Shown here piece after piece: positions 1-7,263 of a stretch of DNA of 64,000 nt (positions are counted from its first letter, which is position 1; each line of letters begins with the position of its first letter). The notes under the pieces were generated by a model. It had not been told where the DNA came from. It made no database searches and saw only the letters and a list, made by a program, of their open reading frames with translations. This DNA is from Paracraurococcus sp042666655 (lineage in GTDB: Bacteria > Pseudomonadota > Alphaproteobacteria > Acetobacterales > Acetobacteraceae). Made by a program: the position numbers and the translations under genes. The stretch lies in contig NZ_JBHTDE010000004.1 of the NCBI RefSeq assembly GCF_042666655.1, forward strand, positions 332,837 to 396,836, written 5' to 3'.

Positions 1-1
1 C

Positions 2-1096
2 ATGAGCGCGCCGCTCCGCCGCCGCCTCCTCCGCTTCACCTTGCTGGTCGGCGTGCCGCTGCTGGCCCTGGCCGGGGCCGCGTTGATCTGGCAGCGCGGC
101 GGCCGCTACATCACCACCGAGAATGCCTATGTCCGGGCCGACATCGTCCAGGTCGCACCCGAGGTCGCCGGCCGCATCCTGGAGGTCGCGGTGCGCGACC
201 ATACCCGCGTCGCCGCCGGCGACGTGCTGCTGCGGCTCGACCCCGAGCCCTTCCGCCTGGCGGTCGAGCGCGCCGAGGCCGAGCTGGACACCGCCCGTAC
301 CCTGGTCGAGACCGCCCGCGCCACCTACCGAGAGACCCAGAGCGAGATCGGTGAGTTGCAGTCCCGCGCCGACTACCTGCTGCGCCAGGCCCGCCGCCAG
401 CAGGACCTGCACGCCCGCGGCGTGGCGGCGCCGAGCAAGATGGAGGAGACGCAGAACGAGGCCGACGTGGCGCGCGAACGCATCAACGTGGTCCGCCAGC
501 GCCTGGTGCGGCTGCTGGCCACGCTGAAAGGCGACCCCGACCTGCCGATCGACGACCACCCGACGGTGCGCGAACGTCTGGCCGAGCGCGACCAAGCCTT
601 GCTCGACCTGCGCCGCACCACCATCGCCGCGCCGGTCGGCGGCACCATCGTCAACATGCGGCTGCAGCGCGGCGAGCAGGTTAAGGCGGCGACGCCGATC
701 TTCTCCCTCGTGTCCGAACGCCGGCCCTGGGTCGAGGCCAACCTGAAGGAGACCACCCTGACCCATGTCAGCGTCGGCCAGGCGGTGGACGTGGTGCTGG
801 ACCTCTACCCGGAGGTGACCTGGGTGGGCGTGGTCGAGAGTATCAGCCCGGCGACGGGCGCGGAATTCGCCATCCTGCCGCCGCAGAATGCCTCGGGGAA
901 CTGGGTGAAGGTGGTGCAGCGGCTGCCGGTGAAGATTCAGCTGCAACCCTTCGCCGGGGAGCCGCCGCTGCGCGCCGGCATCACCGCGACGGTGGCGATC
1001 GACACCGGGCGGCAAAGGCGGCTGGAGGACATCGCCGCCGCGGTGACGGGCTGGATACGGGGCAGCGCCAGTGCGGCGGCGGTGGCCAGCAAGTAA
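2..1096 (+). CDS. HlyD/EmrA-family membrane fusion protein
   Basis: This is the periplasmic adaptor of a drug or solute efflux pump, linking an inner-membrane transporter to an outer-membrane channel. The 364-residue protein has a short cytoplasmic Arg-rich start, one membrane segment (about residues 11-29) and the EmrA-type motif TENAYVRAD at 39-47. A first lipoyl half follows, then a long Ala/Arg/Glu-rich coiled coil (about 80-205), the second lipoyl half and a beta-barrel region. The ATG sits at base 2 and gives a typical N-terminus, but the upstream ribosome site lies outside the window. No transporter gene follows; a terminator-like hairpin does. The EmrB/MFS partner is therefore probably upstream, off the window. 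The family call is firm; the substrate is unknown. Confidence 0.9.
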   Translation: MSAPLRRRLLRFTLLVGVPLLALAGAALIWQRGGRYITTENAYVRADIVQVAPEVAGRILEVAVRDHTRVAAGDVLLRLDPEPFRLAVERAEAELDTARTLVETARATYRETQSEIGELQSRADYLLRQARRQQDLHARGVAAPSKMEETQNEADVARERINVVRQRLVRLLATLKGDPDLPIDDHPTVRERLAERDQALLDLRRTTIAAPVGGTIVNMRLQRGEQVKAATPIFSLVSERRPWVEANLKETTLTHVSVGQAVDVVLDLYPEVTWVGVVESISPATGAEFAILPPQNASGNWVKVVQRLPVKIQLQPFAGEPPLRAGITATVAIDTGRQRRLEDIAAAVTGWIRGSASAAAVASK

Positions 1097-1101
1097 GGCA
1101 A

Positions 1102-1142
1102 GGTCAGGGAAGAAGTATCCTCCCTGACCCTCCTCTGTTTTT
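1102..1142 (+). terminator. Intrinsic terminator after the HlyD-family gene
   Basis: A perfect 9-bp stem (GGTCAGGGA at 1102-1110, TCCCTGACC at 1121-1129) is followed by a short T run at 1138-1142. It lies just after the stop codon at 1096. The T run is 8 bases from the stem, so efficiency is uncertain. Confidence 0.55.
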
Positions 1143-1184
1143 GGGCGTCGGCACCTGCCGCGCGGCGGGTGCCGGATTTCCAAG

Positions 1185-1237
1185 AAGGAAGGGTGGGGCT
1201 TGGCGAGGGAATACGTTTCCCTCCCCAACCTTGCTTG
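1185..1237. repeat. Stem-loop repeat, copy A
   Basis: A G-rich/C-rich inverted repeat around GAGGGAA...TTCCCTC that closely resembles the one at 2471-2520. Both share the flanks GGAAGGGTGGGG and CCCTCCCCAACCTTGC. The stem here is imperfect. It lies upstream of the metallopeptidase gene; it may be a dispersed palindromic element or a transcription terminator. Confidence 0.5.
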
Positions 1238-1333
1238 TCCGGCCATGGCCTTTCGCAGGTGCGAAACCCACGGCCCTTTGGCGCGTCCTGCCTCTGCCCG
1301 CGACTGCCGCCGGGCGCGTCCCGGAGGCCCGCC

Positions 1334-2413
1334 ATGCGACTCTTCCGCTGCCAGCACTGCGATCAAGTGCTGTATTTCGAGAACACCAAATGTGAGCGCT
1401 GCGGCCATCGACTCGGCTTCCTGCCCGAGGTGACGCGGCTCTCGGCGCTGGAGCCCGGCGAGAACAACGAATGGCAGCCGCTGGCCAAGCCCGGCCAGCG
1501 CCGGTTGTTCTGCACCAACGCGCAATACGACGCCTGCAACTGGCTGGTGCCGGAGGGCACGACGGATGCCTACTGCGTCGCCTGCCGGCACAACCGCACC
1601 GTCCCCGACCTGACCGTCACGGCCTATCTCGCACCGTGGCGGAAGATCCAGGATTCCGAGCGGCGGCTGGTCTATGCCCTGCTGCGGCTTGGCCTACCGC
1701 TGCAGGACCGGGTCGAGGATCCGCAGCATGGCCTGGCCTTCGACGTGCTGGCCGACCCGCCGCAGGGCGGCACCTCCCGCGTCATGACCGGGCATGATGA
1801 GGGACTGATCACCATCGCCCTCGTCGAGGCCGACGACGCCGAGCGCGAGAAGCGCCGCACTGCGATGGGAGAGCCCTACCGCACCCTGCTCGGGCATTTC
1901 CGGCACGAGAGCGGGCACCACTACTGGGACCTGCTGGTGCGCGACGGCAACCGGCTGGAGGCATGTCGCGCGGTCTTCGGCGACGACAGCCAGGACTACA
2001 ACGCGGCGTTGCAGCGCCACTACCAGTCGGGTCCGCCGGCGGACTGGCAGACCTCCTTCGTCAGCGCCTATGCGACGACGCACCCGTGGGAGGACTTCGC
2101 CGAGACCTGGGCGCACTACCTGCACATCATCGACACGCTGGAGATGGCCGACGCCTTCGGCCTGCAGGTCTCGCCCAAGGTGGCGAAGACCGACGACCTG
2201 GATACGTCGATCAACTTCGACCCCTATGCGCAGGAGTCCATCCAGCCGCTGGTCGAGGCCTGGTTGCCACTGACTTTCGCGGTGAACAGCCTGAACCGCT
2301 GCATGGGCACGGCGGATCTGTACCCGTTTCTGCTGTCGCCACCGGCGATCGATAAACTGGACTTCGTCCATCGCCTGGTGCGGGAGGTCAGCCGGGACCG
2401 GGCGAAGCCGTAA
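1334..2413 (+). CDS. Zinc-ribbon putative zinc-binding metallopeptidase
   Basis: The protein has 359 residues when started at the ATG at 1334, which follows GGAGG at 1323-1327. Longer in-frame starts read through a repeat and are not credible. The N-terminus is a zinc ribbon (Cys6, Cys9, Cys20, Cys23), followed by a second Cys set (Cys60, Cys68, Cys81, Cys84). The catalytic part contains HESGH at 191-195, a classical HExxH zinc site, and a later PWEDFAE stretch that could give a third ligand. This architecture fits the bacterial family of predicted zinc-binding metallopeptidases with an N-terminal zinc ribbon. There is no signal peptide, so it should act in the cytoplasm. The physiological substrate is unknown. 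Confidence 0.85.
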   Translation: MRLFRCQHCDQVLYFENTKCERCGHRLGFLPEVTRLSALEPGENNEWQPLAKPGQRRLFCTNAQYDACNWLVPEGTTDAYCVACRHNRTVPDLTVTAYLAPWRKIQDSERRLVYALLRLGLPLQDRVEDPQHGLAFDVLADPPQGGTSRVMTGHDEGLITIALVEADDAEREKRRTAMGEPYRTLLGHFRHESGHHYWDLLVRDGNRLEACRAVFGDDSQDYNAALQRHYQSGPPADWQTSFVSAYATTHPWEDFAETWAHYLHIIDTLEMADAFGLQVSPKVAKTDDLDTSINFDPYAQESIQPLVEAWLPLTFAVNSLNRCMGTADLYPFLLSPPAIDKLDFVHRLVREVSRDRAKP

Positions 2414-2481
2414 GGCCGGGGGAGAAGGTATTCTGCCCCGAACCGCGCGGCGAATACCAAGCCCGCACACAGGAAGGGTGG

Positions 2482-2514
2482 GGTTGGGGAGGGAATGCCT
2501 TTCCCTCCCCAACC
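2482..2514. terminator. Bidirectional hairpin between convergent genes (repeat copy B)
   Basis: A perfect 14-bp stem, GGTTGGGGAGGGAA at 2482-2495 and its complement at 2501-2514, with a 5-base loop. It lies between the metallopeptidase stop (2413) and the oppositely oriented oxidoreductase stop (2521), so it can serve both. There is no long T run. Copy A at 1185-1237 is very similar. Confidence 0.6.
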
Positions 2515-2520
2515 TTGCCT

Positions 2521-3540
2521 TCAGTCGACCTTCACCACCAGCTTGCCGAAATTCTTGCCTTCCAGCAGCCCGATGAAGGCCTGCGGTGCATTGCGCAGCC
2601 CTTCCGCCACGTCCTCCCGCCAGGCCATCCGGCCATCCGCCATCCAGCCGAGCATCTCCTTGCGGAACTGGCCGTAGCGCGGCCAGCCCTTGTCGCTGAC
2701 GATGAAGCCCTGGATGTGCAGACGCTTGCGCACCACGGCGCCGAGGTTGGGGCCCGGCGCGCCGCCGAAGCTGTCGGCGCCCTCGACCGAATTGTACTGG
2801 CTGATGACGCCGCACATCACCATGCGGCCGAAATCGCGGAAGCGCGGGAAGACTGCCGCCTGCACCGGGCCGCCGACATTCTCCCAATAGACGTCGATGC
2901 CCTCGGGGCAGGCCGCGTCGAGCTGCGCGTCGAGGTCGCCTCTGTGGTCGATGCAGGCATCGAAGCCCAGCTCCTCCGTCACGTACTGGCACTTCTGCGG
3001 CCCGCCGGCGATGCCGATGACCTTGCAGCCGCGGATCTTCGCGATCTGCCCGACCACCTGGCCGACCGCGCCCGAGGCGGCCGAGACCACCACCGTCTCG
3101 CCGGCCTTGGGCTGGCCGATATCCTCGAGGCCGACCCAGGCGGTCAGGCCCGGCATGCCGAGCACGCCGAGATTGGCCGAGAGCGGCGCCTCCTTGGGGT
3201 CCACCTTGATCAGCCCGGCGGCCTTCACGCAGGAGTAGCGCTGCCAGCCATAGCCGCCCGCGACGATGTCGCCTGGCGCGAAGCCCGGCGCCTTGGAAGC
3301 GACCACCTCGCCGGCGGTGCGGCCTTCCATCACGGCGCCGAGCTCGACCGGCTTGGCGTAGCTCTTCGCCTCGGCCATGCGGCCGCGCATGTAGGGGTCG
3401 AGCGAGAGGTACTGGTGGCGGATCAGCACCTCGCCCTCCTGCGGCTCCGGCACCGCCGTCTCGACGATCTCGAAATCCTCGGCGACCGGGGCGCCCTTGG
3501 GGCGGCGGCGCAGCAGCACCTGCAGGTTGGCGTTGGTCAT
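2521..3540 (-). CDS. NADP-dependent oxidoreductase, CurA/YncB-like (MDR superfamily)
   Basis: A 339-residue zinc-free medium-chain reductase of the curcumin reductase / alkenal double-bond reductase family. These enzymes use NADPH to reduce the C=C bond of alpha,beta-unsaturated ketones or aldehydes. The catalytic GroES-like half covers residues 1-130 and includes LSLDPYMRGRM, a strong signature of this branch. The Rossmann half follows, with the nucleotide loop AASGAVGQVVG at 154-164. Zinc-ligand cysteines of alcohol dehydrogenases are absent. Length is normal. It is divergent from the DUF427 gene across a 164-bp spacer with two dyads. The native substrate cannot be told from sequence. Confidence 0.88.
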   Translation of the reverse strand: MTNANLQVLLRRRPKGAPVAEDFEIVETAVPEPQEGEVLIRHQYLSLDPYMRGRMAEAKSYAKPVELGAVMEGRTAGEVVASKAPGFAPGDIVAGGYGWQRYSCVKAAGLIKVDPKEAPLSANLGVLGMPGLTAWVGLEDIGQPKAGETVVVSAASGAVGQVVGQIAKIRGCKVIGIAGGPQKCQYVTEELGFDACIDHRGDLDAQLDAACPEGIDVYWENVGGPVQAAVFPRFRDFGRMVMCGVISQYNSVEGADSFGGAPGPNLGAVVRKRLHIQGFIVSDKGWPRYGQFRKEMLGWMADGRMAWREDVAEGLRNAPQAFIGLLEGKNFGKLVVKVD

Positions 3541-3603
3541 GGCATTCCTCCTCGTTGAGCAAAGGCCGGCCGGGTGGTCTCAATCCGGCCGCGTGATTTG
3601 CTC

Positions 3604-3649
3604 GCTTGATCAAGCCTGGACCGGCCGTGCCCAAGCAGGGCCGGTCCAG
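3604..3649. promoter_or_regulatory. Palindrome plus inverted repeat in the divergent curA-like/DUF427 promoter region
   Basis: Two adjacent dyads are visible: the perfect 12-bp palindrome GCTTGATCAAGC (3604-3615), then CTGGACCGGCC (3616-3626) repeated inverted at 3639-3649 with a 12-base gap. They lie between the two divergent start codons (3540 and 3705), where a shared operator would be expected. No cognate regulator is encoded nearby. Confidence 0.4.
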
Positions 3650-3704
3650 CTGGGCGCAACATCGCCCCGGTTGCGGCCCGGGGGAAGGGGGCCACCTGCT
3701 GCGC

Positions 3705-4181
3705 ATGACCCAACGCCCCACCGAACGCGTCGCCGACTACCCCCGCCCGCCGCGGCTGGAACGTAGCGACCGCCTGGTCCGCATCATGCTCGGCGGCGAG
3801 ACCATCGCCGAGACGCGCGAGGCCATGCGCGTGCTGGAGACCTTCCACCCGCCGAGCTGGTACCTGCCGCCCGAGGCCTTCCGCCCCGGCGTGCTGCGCC
3901 CGGCCTCCGGCGGCAGCTACTGCGAATGGAAGGGGAAGGCGCGCTACTGGACGCTGGCCGCCGGGGGCGTTGTGGCGGAGGCCGCCGGCTGGTCCTACCC
4001 GGACCCGACCCCGGCCTTCGCCGACCTGCAGGATCATGTCGCCGTCTATGCTGGCCGGATGGATGCCTGCTTCGTCGATGGGGAGCGGGTGGTGCCGCAA
4101 CCCGGCAGGTTCTACGGCGGCTGGATCACCGCCGAGCTGGTCGGTCCCTTCAAGGGCGGGCCCGGAACGCTGGGGTGGTAG
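3705..4181 (+). CDS. DUF427 domain-containing protein
   Basis: A 158-residue protein that is nearly all DUF427, a small single-domain fold. Visible family features are WYLPPEAF, the Tyr-Trp-rich core SYCEWKGKARYW, and GWSYPDP, ending in FYGGWIT. The chosen ATG follows a purine-rich stretch; the 33 residues upstream in frame are not family-like. No biochemical role is established for the family with confidence. The gene is divergent from the CurA-like reductase. Confidence 0.85.
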   Translation: MTQRPTERVADYPRPPRLERSDRLVRIMLGGETIAETREAMRVLETFHPPSWYLPPEAFRPGVLRPASGGSYCEWKGKARYWTLAAGGVVAEAAGWSYPDPTPAFADLQDHVAVYAGRMDACFVDGERVVPQPGRFYGGWITAELVGPFKGGPGTLGW

Positions 4182-4305
4182 CGCCACGCGCTCAAAATCG
4201 TGAACTGGATGAGCGCGACATTGCCCCGTCGGCAAGCCGTTGTGATCCGCGTTCCAACGCCAATCCGGCGAGGGTGGCGGCGGAACCTTCTGGGGATGAC
4301 ACTGC

Positions 4306-4638
4306 ATGCGAATCCACACTCTCACGCTTGCCCTCGTCGCCGCGGTGGCATTGACGGCCTGCGCCGACGTGAAGACGACCAGCGGCCCGCCGGTCGCCGG
4401 CACCGCGGCCGGCCCGGGCTCGGCGCCGCTGACGCAACAGGCGCGTGACACCATGGGCGCCAACAGTGCGAATGCCTCAAGCGGCACCGCCACCATCACC
4501 GGCACCCGCTCCGGTGGCGACGGCGGCGCCAAGCCGCAGATCGGCTATACCGGCGCTGCGCCGAGCGGCGGCGCCGGCAGCCCGACCCCCGTGCCGCTGC
4601 CGACCGGTGGCCGCCGCGAGGGCAACAAGGGCAGCTGA
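4306..4638 (+). CDS. Small secreted lipoprotein, hypothetical
   Basis: A 110-residue protein with a lipoprotein signal peptide: Arg at 2, a hydrophobic stretch at 4-16 and the lipobox LTAC ending in Cys19. The mature part is low-complexity, rich in Gly, Ala, Ser, Thr and Pro, with no recognisable domain, so it is probably a flexible outer-membrane-attached peptide. It converges on ligA across a short hairpin. The signal peptide is clear; the function is unknown. Confidence 0.65.
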   Translation: MRIHTLTLALVAAVALTACADVKTTSGPPVAGTAAGPGSAPLTQQARDTMGANSANASSGTATITGTRSGGDGGAKPQIGYTGAAPSGGAGSPTPVPLPTGGRREGNKGS

Positions 4639-4649
4639 ACCGGCTGTCC

Positions 4650-4673
4650 GGCGGGGCTCAGCCGAGCCCCGCC
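4650..4673. terminator. Hairpin at the lipoprotein/ligA convergence
   Basis: A perfect 9-bp stem, GGCGGGGCT (4650-4658) and AGCCCCGCC (4665-4673). The loop contains most of the ligA stop codon. It can act on both convergent transcripts; no T tract is visible. Confidence 0.45.
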
Positions 4674-6796
4674 ATCGCCCGCCACTCCGCTTCGGTCAGG
4701 ACCTTGACGCCGAGCTCGGCGGCCTTCGCCGCCTTGCTGCCGGCATCCGCGCCGACCACCACGAAATCCGTCTTCTTCGACACGCTCTTGGTCACCTTGG
4801 CGCCGAGCGTCTCGGCCCGCGCCTCGGCCTCGGGCCGGGTCATGGTCTCCAGCGTGCCGGTGAAGACCAGCACCTTCCCGGCGAAGGCCGAATCCGCGGC
4901 GCTGGTGAAAGCGACCGGTGCGGGCGTGACCTGGCCGGCGAGGTCGTCGAGCGCCGCGATGTTGTGCGGCTCATCGAAGAAGTCGACAAGCTCCTGCGCG
5001 ATCGCCGGGCCGATACCCTGGATCGAGCCCAATTCCTCCCGTGCCTCCGACCCGATGATGCGTGCGGCCAGCATCCTCTCCCGCCATTCGGGCAGCGAAT
5101 GATAGTGCCGCGCCAGCAGCTTCGCGTTCGCCTCGCCGATCCGACGGATGCCGAGGGCGAAGATGAAGCGGTCGAAGGGCGGTGTCCGCCGTGCCTCGAT
5201 GGCGCGGACCAGGTTGCGGGCCGAGAGCGCGCCCCAGCCTTCCAGCGCGGCGATCGTCTCCTCGTGCGCCGGCAGGCGGAAGATGTCGGCAGGCGAGGCC
5301 AGCAGGCCGGCATCGCGCAACTGGACGATCCGCTCCTCGCCGAAGCCGTCGATGTCGAGCGTGTTGCGGGCGACGAAATGCTTGAGGCGCTCGATCGTCT
5401 GGGCCGGGCAGATCAGCCCGCCGGTGCAGCGCTTCACCACCTCGCCCGGCGGGCGCACCGCATGGCTGCCGCAGAAGGGGCAGGTGTCGGGGAAGGCGAA
5501 GGGGGTGCTGTCGGCCGGGCGCTTCTCCGGCACGACGGAGACGACCTGCGGGATGACGTCGCCGGCGCGCTGCAGCACCACCGTATCGCCGACGCGGATG
5601 TCCTTGCGGGCGATCTCGTCCTCGTTGTGCAGGGTGGCGTGCTGTACCATGACGCCGCCGACATTCACCGGCTCCATCACCGCGCGCGGCGTCAGCGCCC
5701 CGGTGCGGCCGACCTGGATCTCGATTCGCAGCAGCGTCGTCGTCGCCTGCTCGGCGGGGAACTTCCAGGCGATGGCCCAGCGCGGCGCCCGGCCGACGAA
5801 GCCGAGCCGGGTCTGCCAGTCCAGCCGGTCCAGCTTGTAGACCACGCCGTCGATGTCGTAGGCGAGGCCGGCGCGCTGATCGGCCATCCGCGCCTGGAAG
5901 GCCTCGGCCGCCTGCTCGTCGGGCAAGGGCTCCGATAGCGGGTTGACCTGGAAGCCCCAGCGCTTCAGCTGGTCCAGGTAGCCGGAATGGGTCTCCGCCA
6001 CCGGCGCGCTGGAGACCCCCTGGGCATAGGCGAAGAGCTTCAGCGGCCGCCGCGCGGTGATCCCGGGGTCGAGCTGGCGCAGCGACCCGGCTGCGGCGTT
6101 GCGCGGATTGGCCGGGATGCGGATGGCCTCGCCGACCTTCTCCCCGGCTTCGCGGCGCGCCTCGCGCTCGGTGAAACGCCGGGTCTGCTCGGCCTGGAAG
6201 GTCAGGAAATCCGCCTTGGTCATGAAGACCTCGCCGCGGATCTCGATCCGGTCGGGGAAGGGCGCCGGGAGACGACGTGGCAGATCGGCCAGCGTGAGCA
6301 GGTTGGCGGTGATGTCCTCGCCCTCGCTGCCGTCGCCGCGCGTAGCGCCGCGGACGAAGACGCCCTGCTCGTAGGTCAGGTTCACCGAAAGTCCGTCGAT
6401 CTTCGGCTCGGCGACGAAGGCAAGCACCTCCGTTTCGGCCAGGCCGAGGAAGCGGCGGATGCTGCGGGCGAATTCGAGGAAATCCTCGGCCGCGAAGGCA
6501 TTGCCGAGGCTGAGCATCGGCGTGCCGTGCCGCGCCTTGGCGAAGCCGGCGGCCGGCGGCGCGCCGGGCGCCGCGTCGGTCGGGCTGTCGGCGCGCTTCA
6601 ACTGCGGGAAGCGCACCTCGATCGCCGCGTTGCGGCGGCGCAGCGCGTCGTATGCGGCATCGGTGACCTCGGGCGCATCCTGCTGGTGGTAGGCCCGGTC
6701 GTGATGCGCGATCTCGGCGGCCAGGGCGGCGAGCTCGGCGGCAGCCTCGGCCTCGTCCAGCGCCTCGGGCGGCCGGGCACGGCGTGCGGCGCTCAT
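4658..6796 (-). CDS. ligA: NAD-dependent DNA ligase LigA
   Basis: Seals nicks in duplex DNA using NAD during replication and repair. The 712-residue protein shows the full domain order: Ia domain at the N-terminus, the adenylation domain with catalytic Lys132 in KIDG (132-135), an OB fold, a Cys4 zinc finger (CPFC ... C ... C), a helix-hairpin-helix region and a C-terminal BRCT domain (about 635-712). Its ATG overlaps the stop of the upstream acetyltransferase gene by 4 bp (ATGA). It is the last gene of the minus-strand block that includes recN and bamD. The length is slightly above the usual 670-700. Confidence 0.97.
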   Translation of the reverse strand: MSAARRARPPEALDEAEAAAELAALAAEIAHHDRAYHQQDAPEVTDAAYDALRRRNAAIEVRFPQLKRADSPTDAAPGAPPAAGFAKARHGTPMLSLGNAFAAEDFLEFARSIRRFLGLAETEVLAFVAEPKIDGLSVNLTYEQGVFVRGATRGDGSEGEDITANLLTLADLPRRLPAPFPDRIEIRGEVFMTKADFLTFQAEQTRRFTEREARREAGEKVGEAIRIPANPRNAAAGSLRQLDPGITARRPLKLFAYAQGVSSAPVAETHSGYLDQLKRWGFQVNPLSEPLPDEQAAEAFQARMADQRAGLAYDIDGVVYKLDRLDWQTRLGFVGRAPRWAIAWKFPAEQATTTLLRIEIQVGRTGALTPRAVMEPVNVGGVMVQHATLHNEDEIARKDIRVGDTVVLQRAGDVIPQVVSVVPEKRPADSTPFAFPDTCPFCGSHAVRPPGEVVKRCTGGLICPAQTIERLKHFVARNTLDIDGFGEERIVQLRDAGLLASPADIFRLPAHEETIAALEGWGALSARNLVRAIEARRTPPFDRFIFALGIRRIGEANAKLLARHYHSLPEWRERMLAARIIGSEAREELGSIQGIGPAIAQELVDFFDEPHNIAALDDLAGQVTPAPVAFTSAADSAFAGKVLVFTGTLETMTRPEAEARAETLGAKVTKSVSKKTDFVVVGADAGSKAAKAAELGVKVLTEAEWRAMAGLG

Positions 6797-7263
6797 GGCA
6801 GGCTCTCCCCGGCCAGCCGGTCGAAGGTCTCACCGGCGAGCAGGAAATCGGTCACCATCGCCTCCTCGGCGCCGAGCGTGGCATGGAAGCCGAGCGCCAG
6901 GTCGTCCCCCGCATCGGCATTCCACCAGACGAAGCGGCCGCCGTCGCGGCGCGCCGCCGCGGCGACCGCGCCGACCAGGGCCCGGCCGATGCCGCGCCGC
7001 CGCGCCCCGGGCGCGACGTACAGATCGTTCAGGAACATCCCCCAGCGGCTGTGCCCGCTGTCGTAATGGGGATGCGCGGTGGCGAAGCCGACCGCCTCGC
7101 CGGCCTGGACCGCCAGCAACACCAGCGCGCGCGGATCGCCGATCAGGTCGCGCGCCACGCTCGCCGTCGAGATCAGGTCCGGCCGCAGCCCAGGCTCGTC
7201 GTTGATCGCGCGCAGCATGGCGGCCAGCGCTGCCGCATCCGCAACGGTCGCCGGCCGGATCAC
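6793..7263 (-). CDS. GNAT-family N-acetyltransferase
   Basis: A 156-residue single-domain acetyltransferase with the acetyl-CoA pyrophosphate loop RRRGIGRAL at about 88-96, preceded by the strand LYVAP typical of the fold. It starts with GTG, which overlaps the recN stop (GTGA), and its own stop overlaps the ligA ATG. It is therefore wedged into a recN-GNAT-ligA translational unit. The acceptor substrate (a protein, amine or antibiotic) cannot be predicted. Confidence 0.85.
   Translation of the reverse strand: MIRPATVADAAALAAMLRAINDEPGLRPDLISTASVARDLIGDPRALVLLAVQAGEAVGFATAHPHYDSGHSRWGMFLNDLYVAPGARRRGIGRALVGAVAAAARRDGGRFVWWNADAGDDLALGFHATLGAEEAMVTDFLLAGETFDRLAGESLP

Noticed and set aside
1694..3721. 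A 675-codon minus-strand frame spanning two genes
   Set aside because: It is antisense to the metallopeptidase and out of frame with the CurA-like reductase, whose own frame has all expected motifs.
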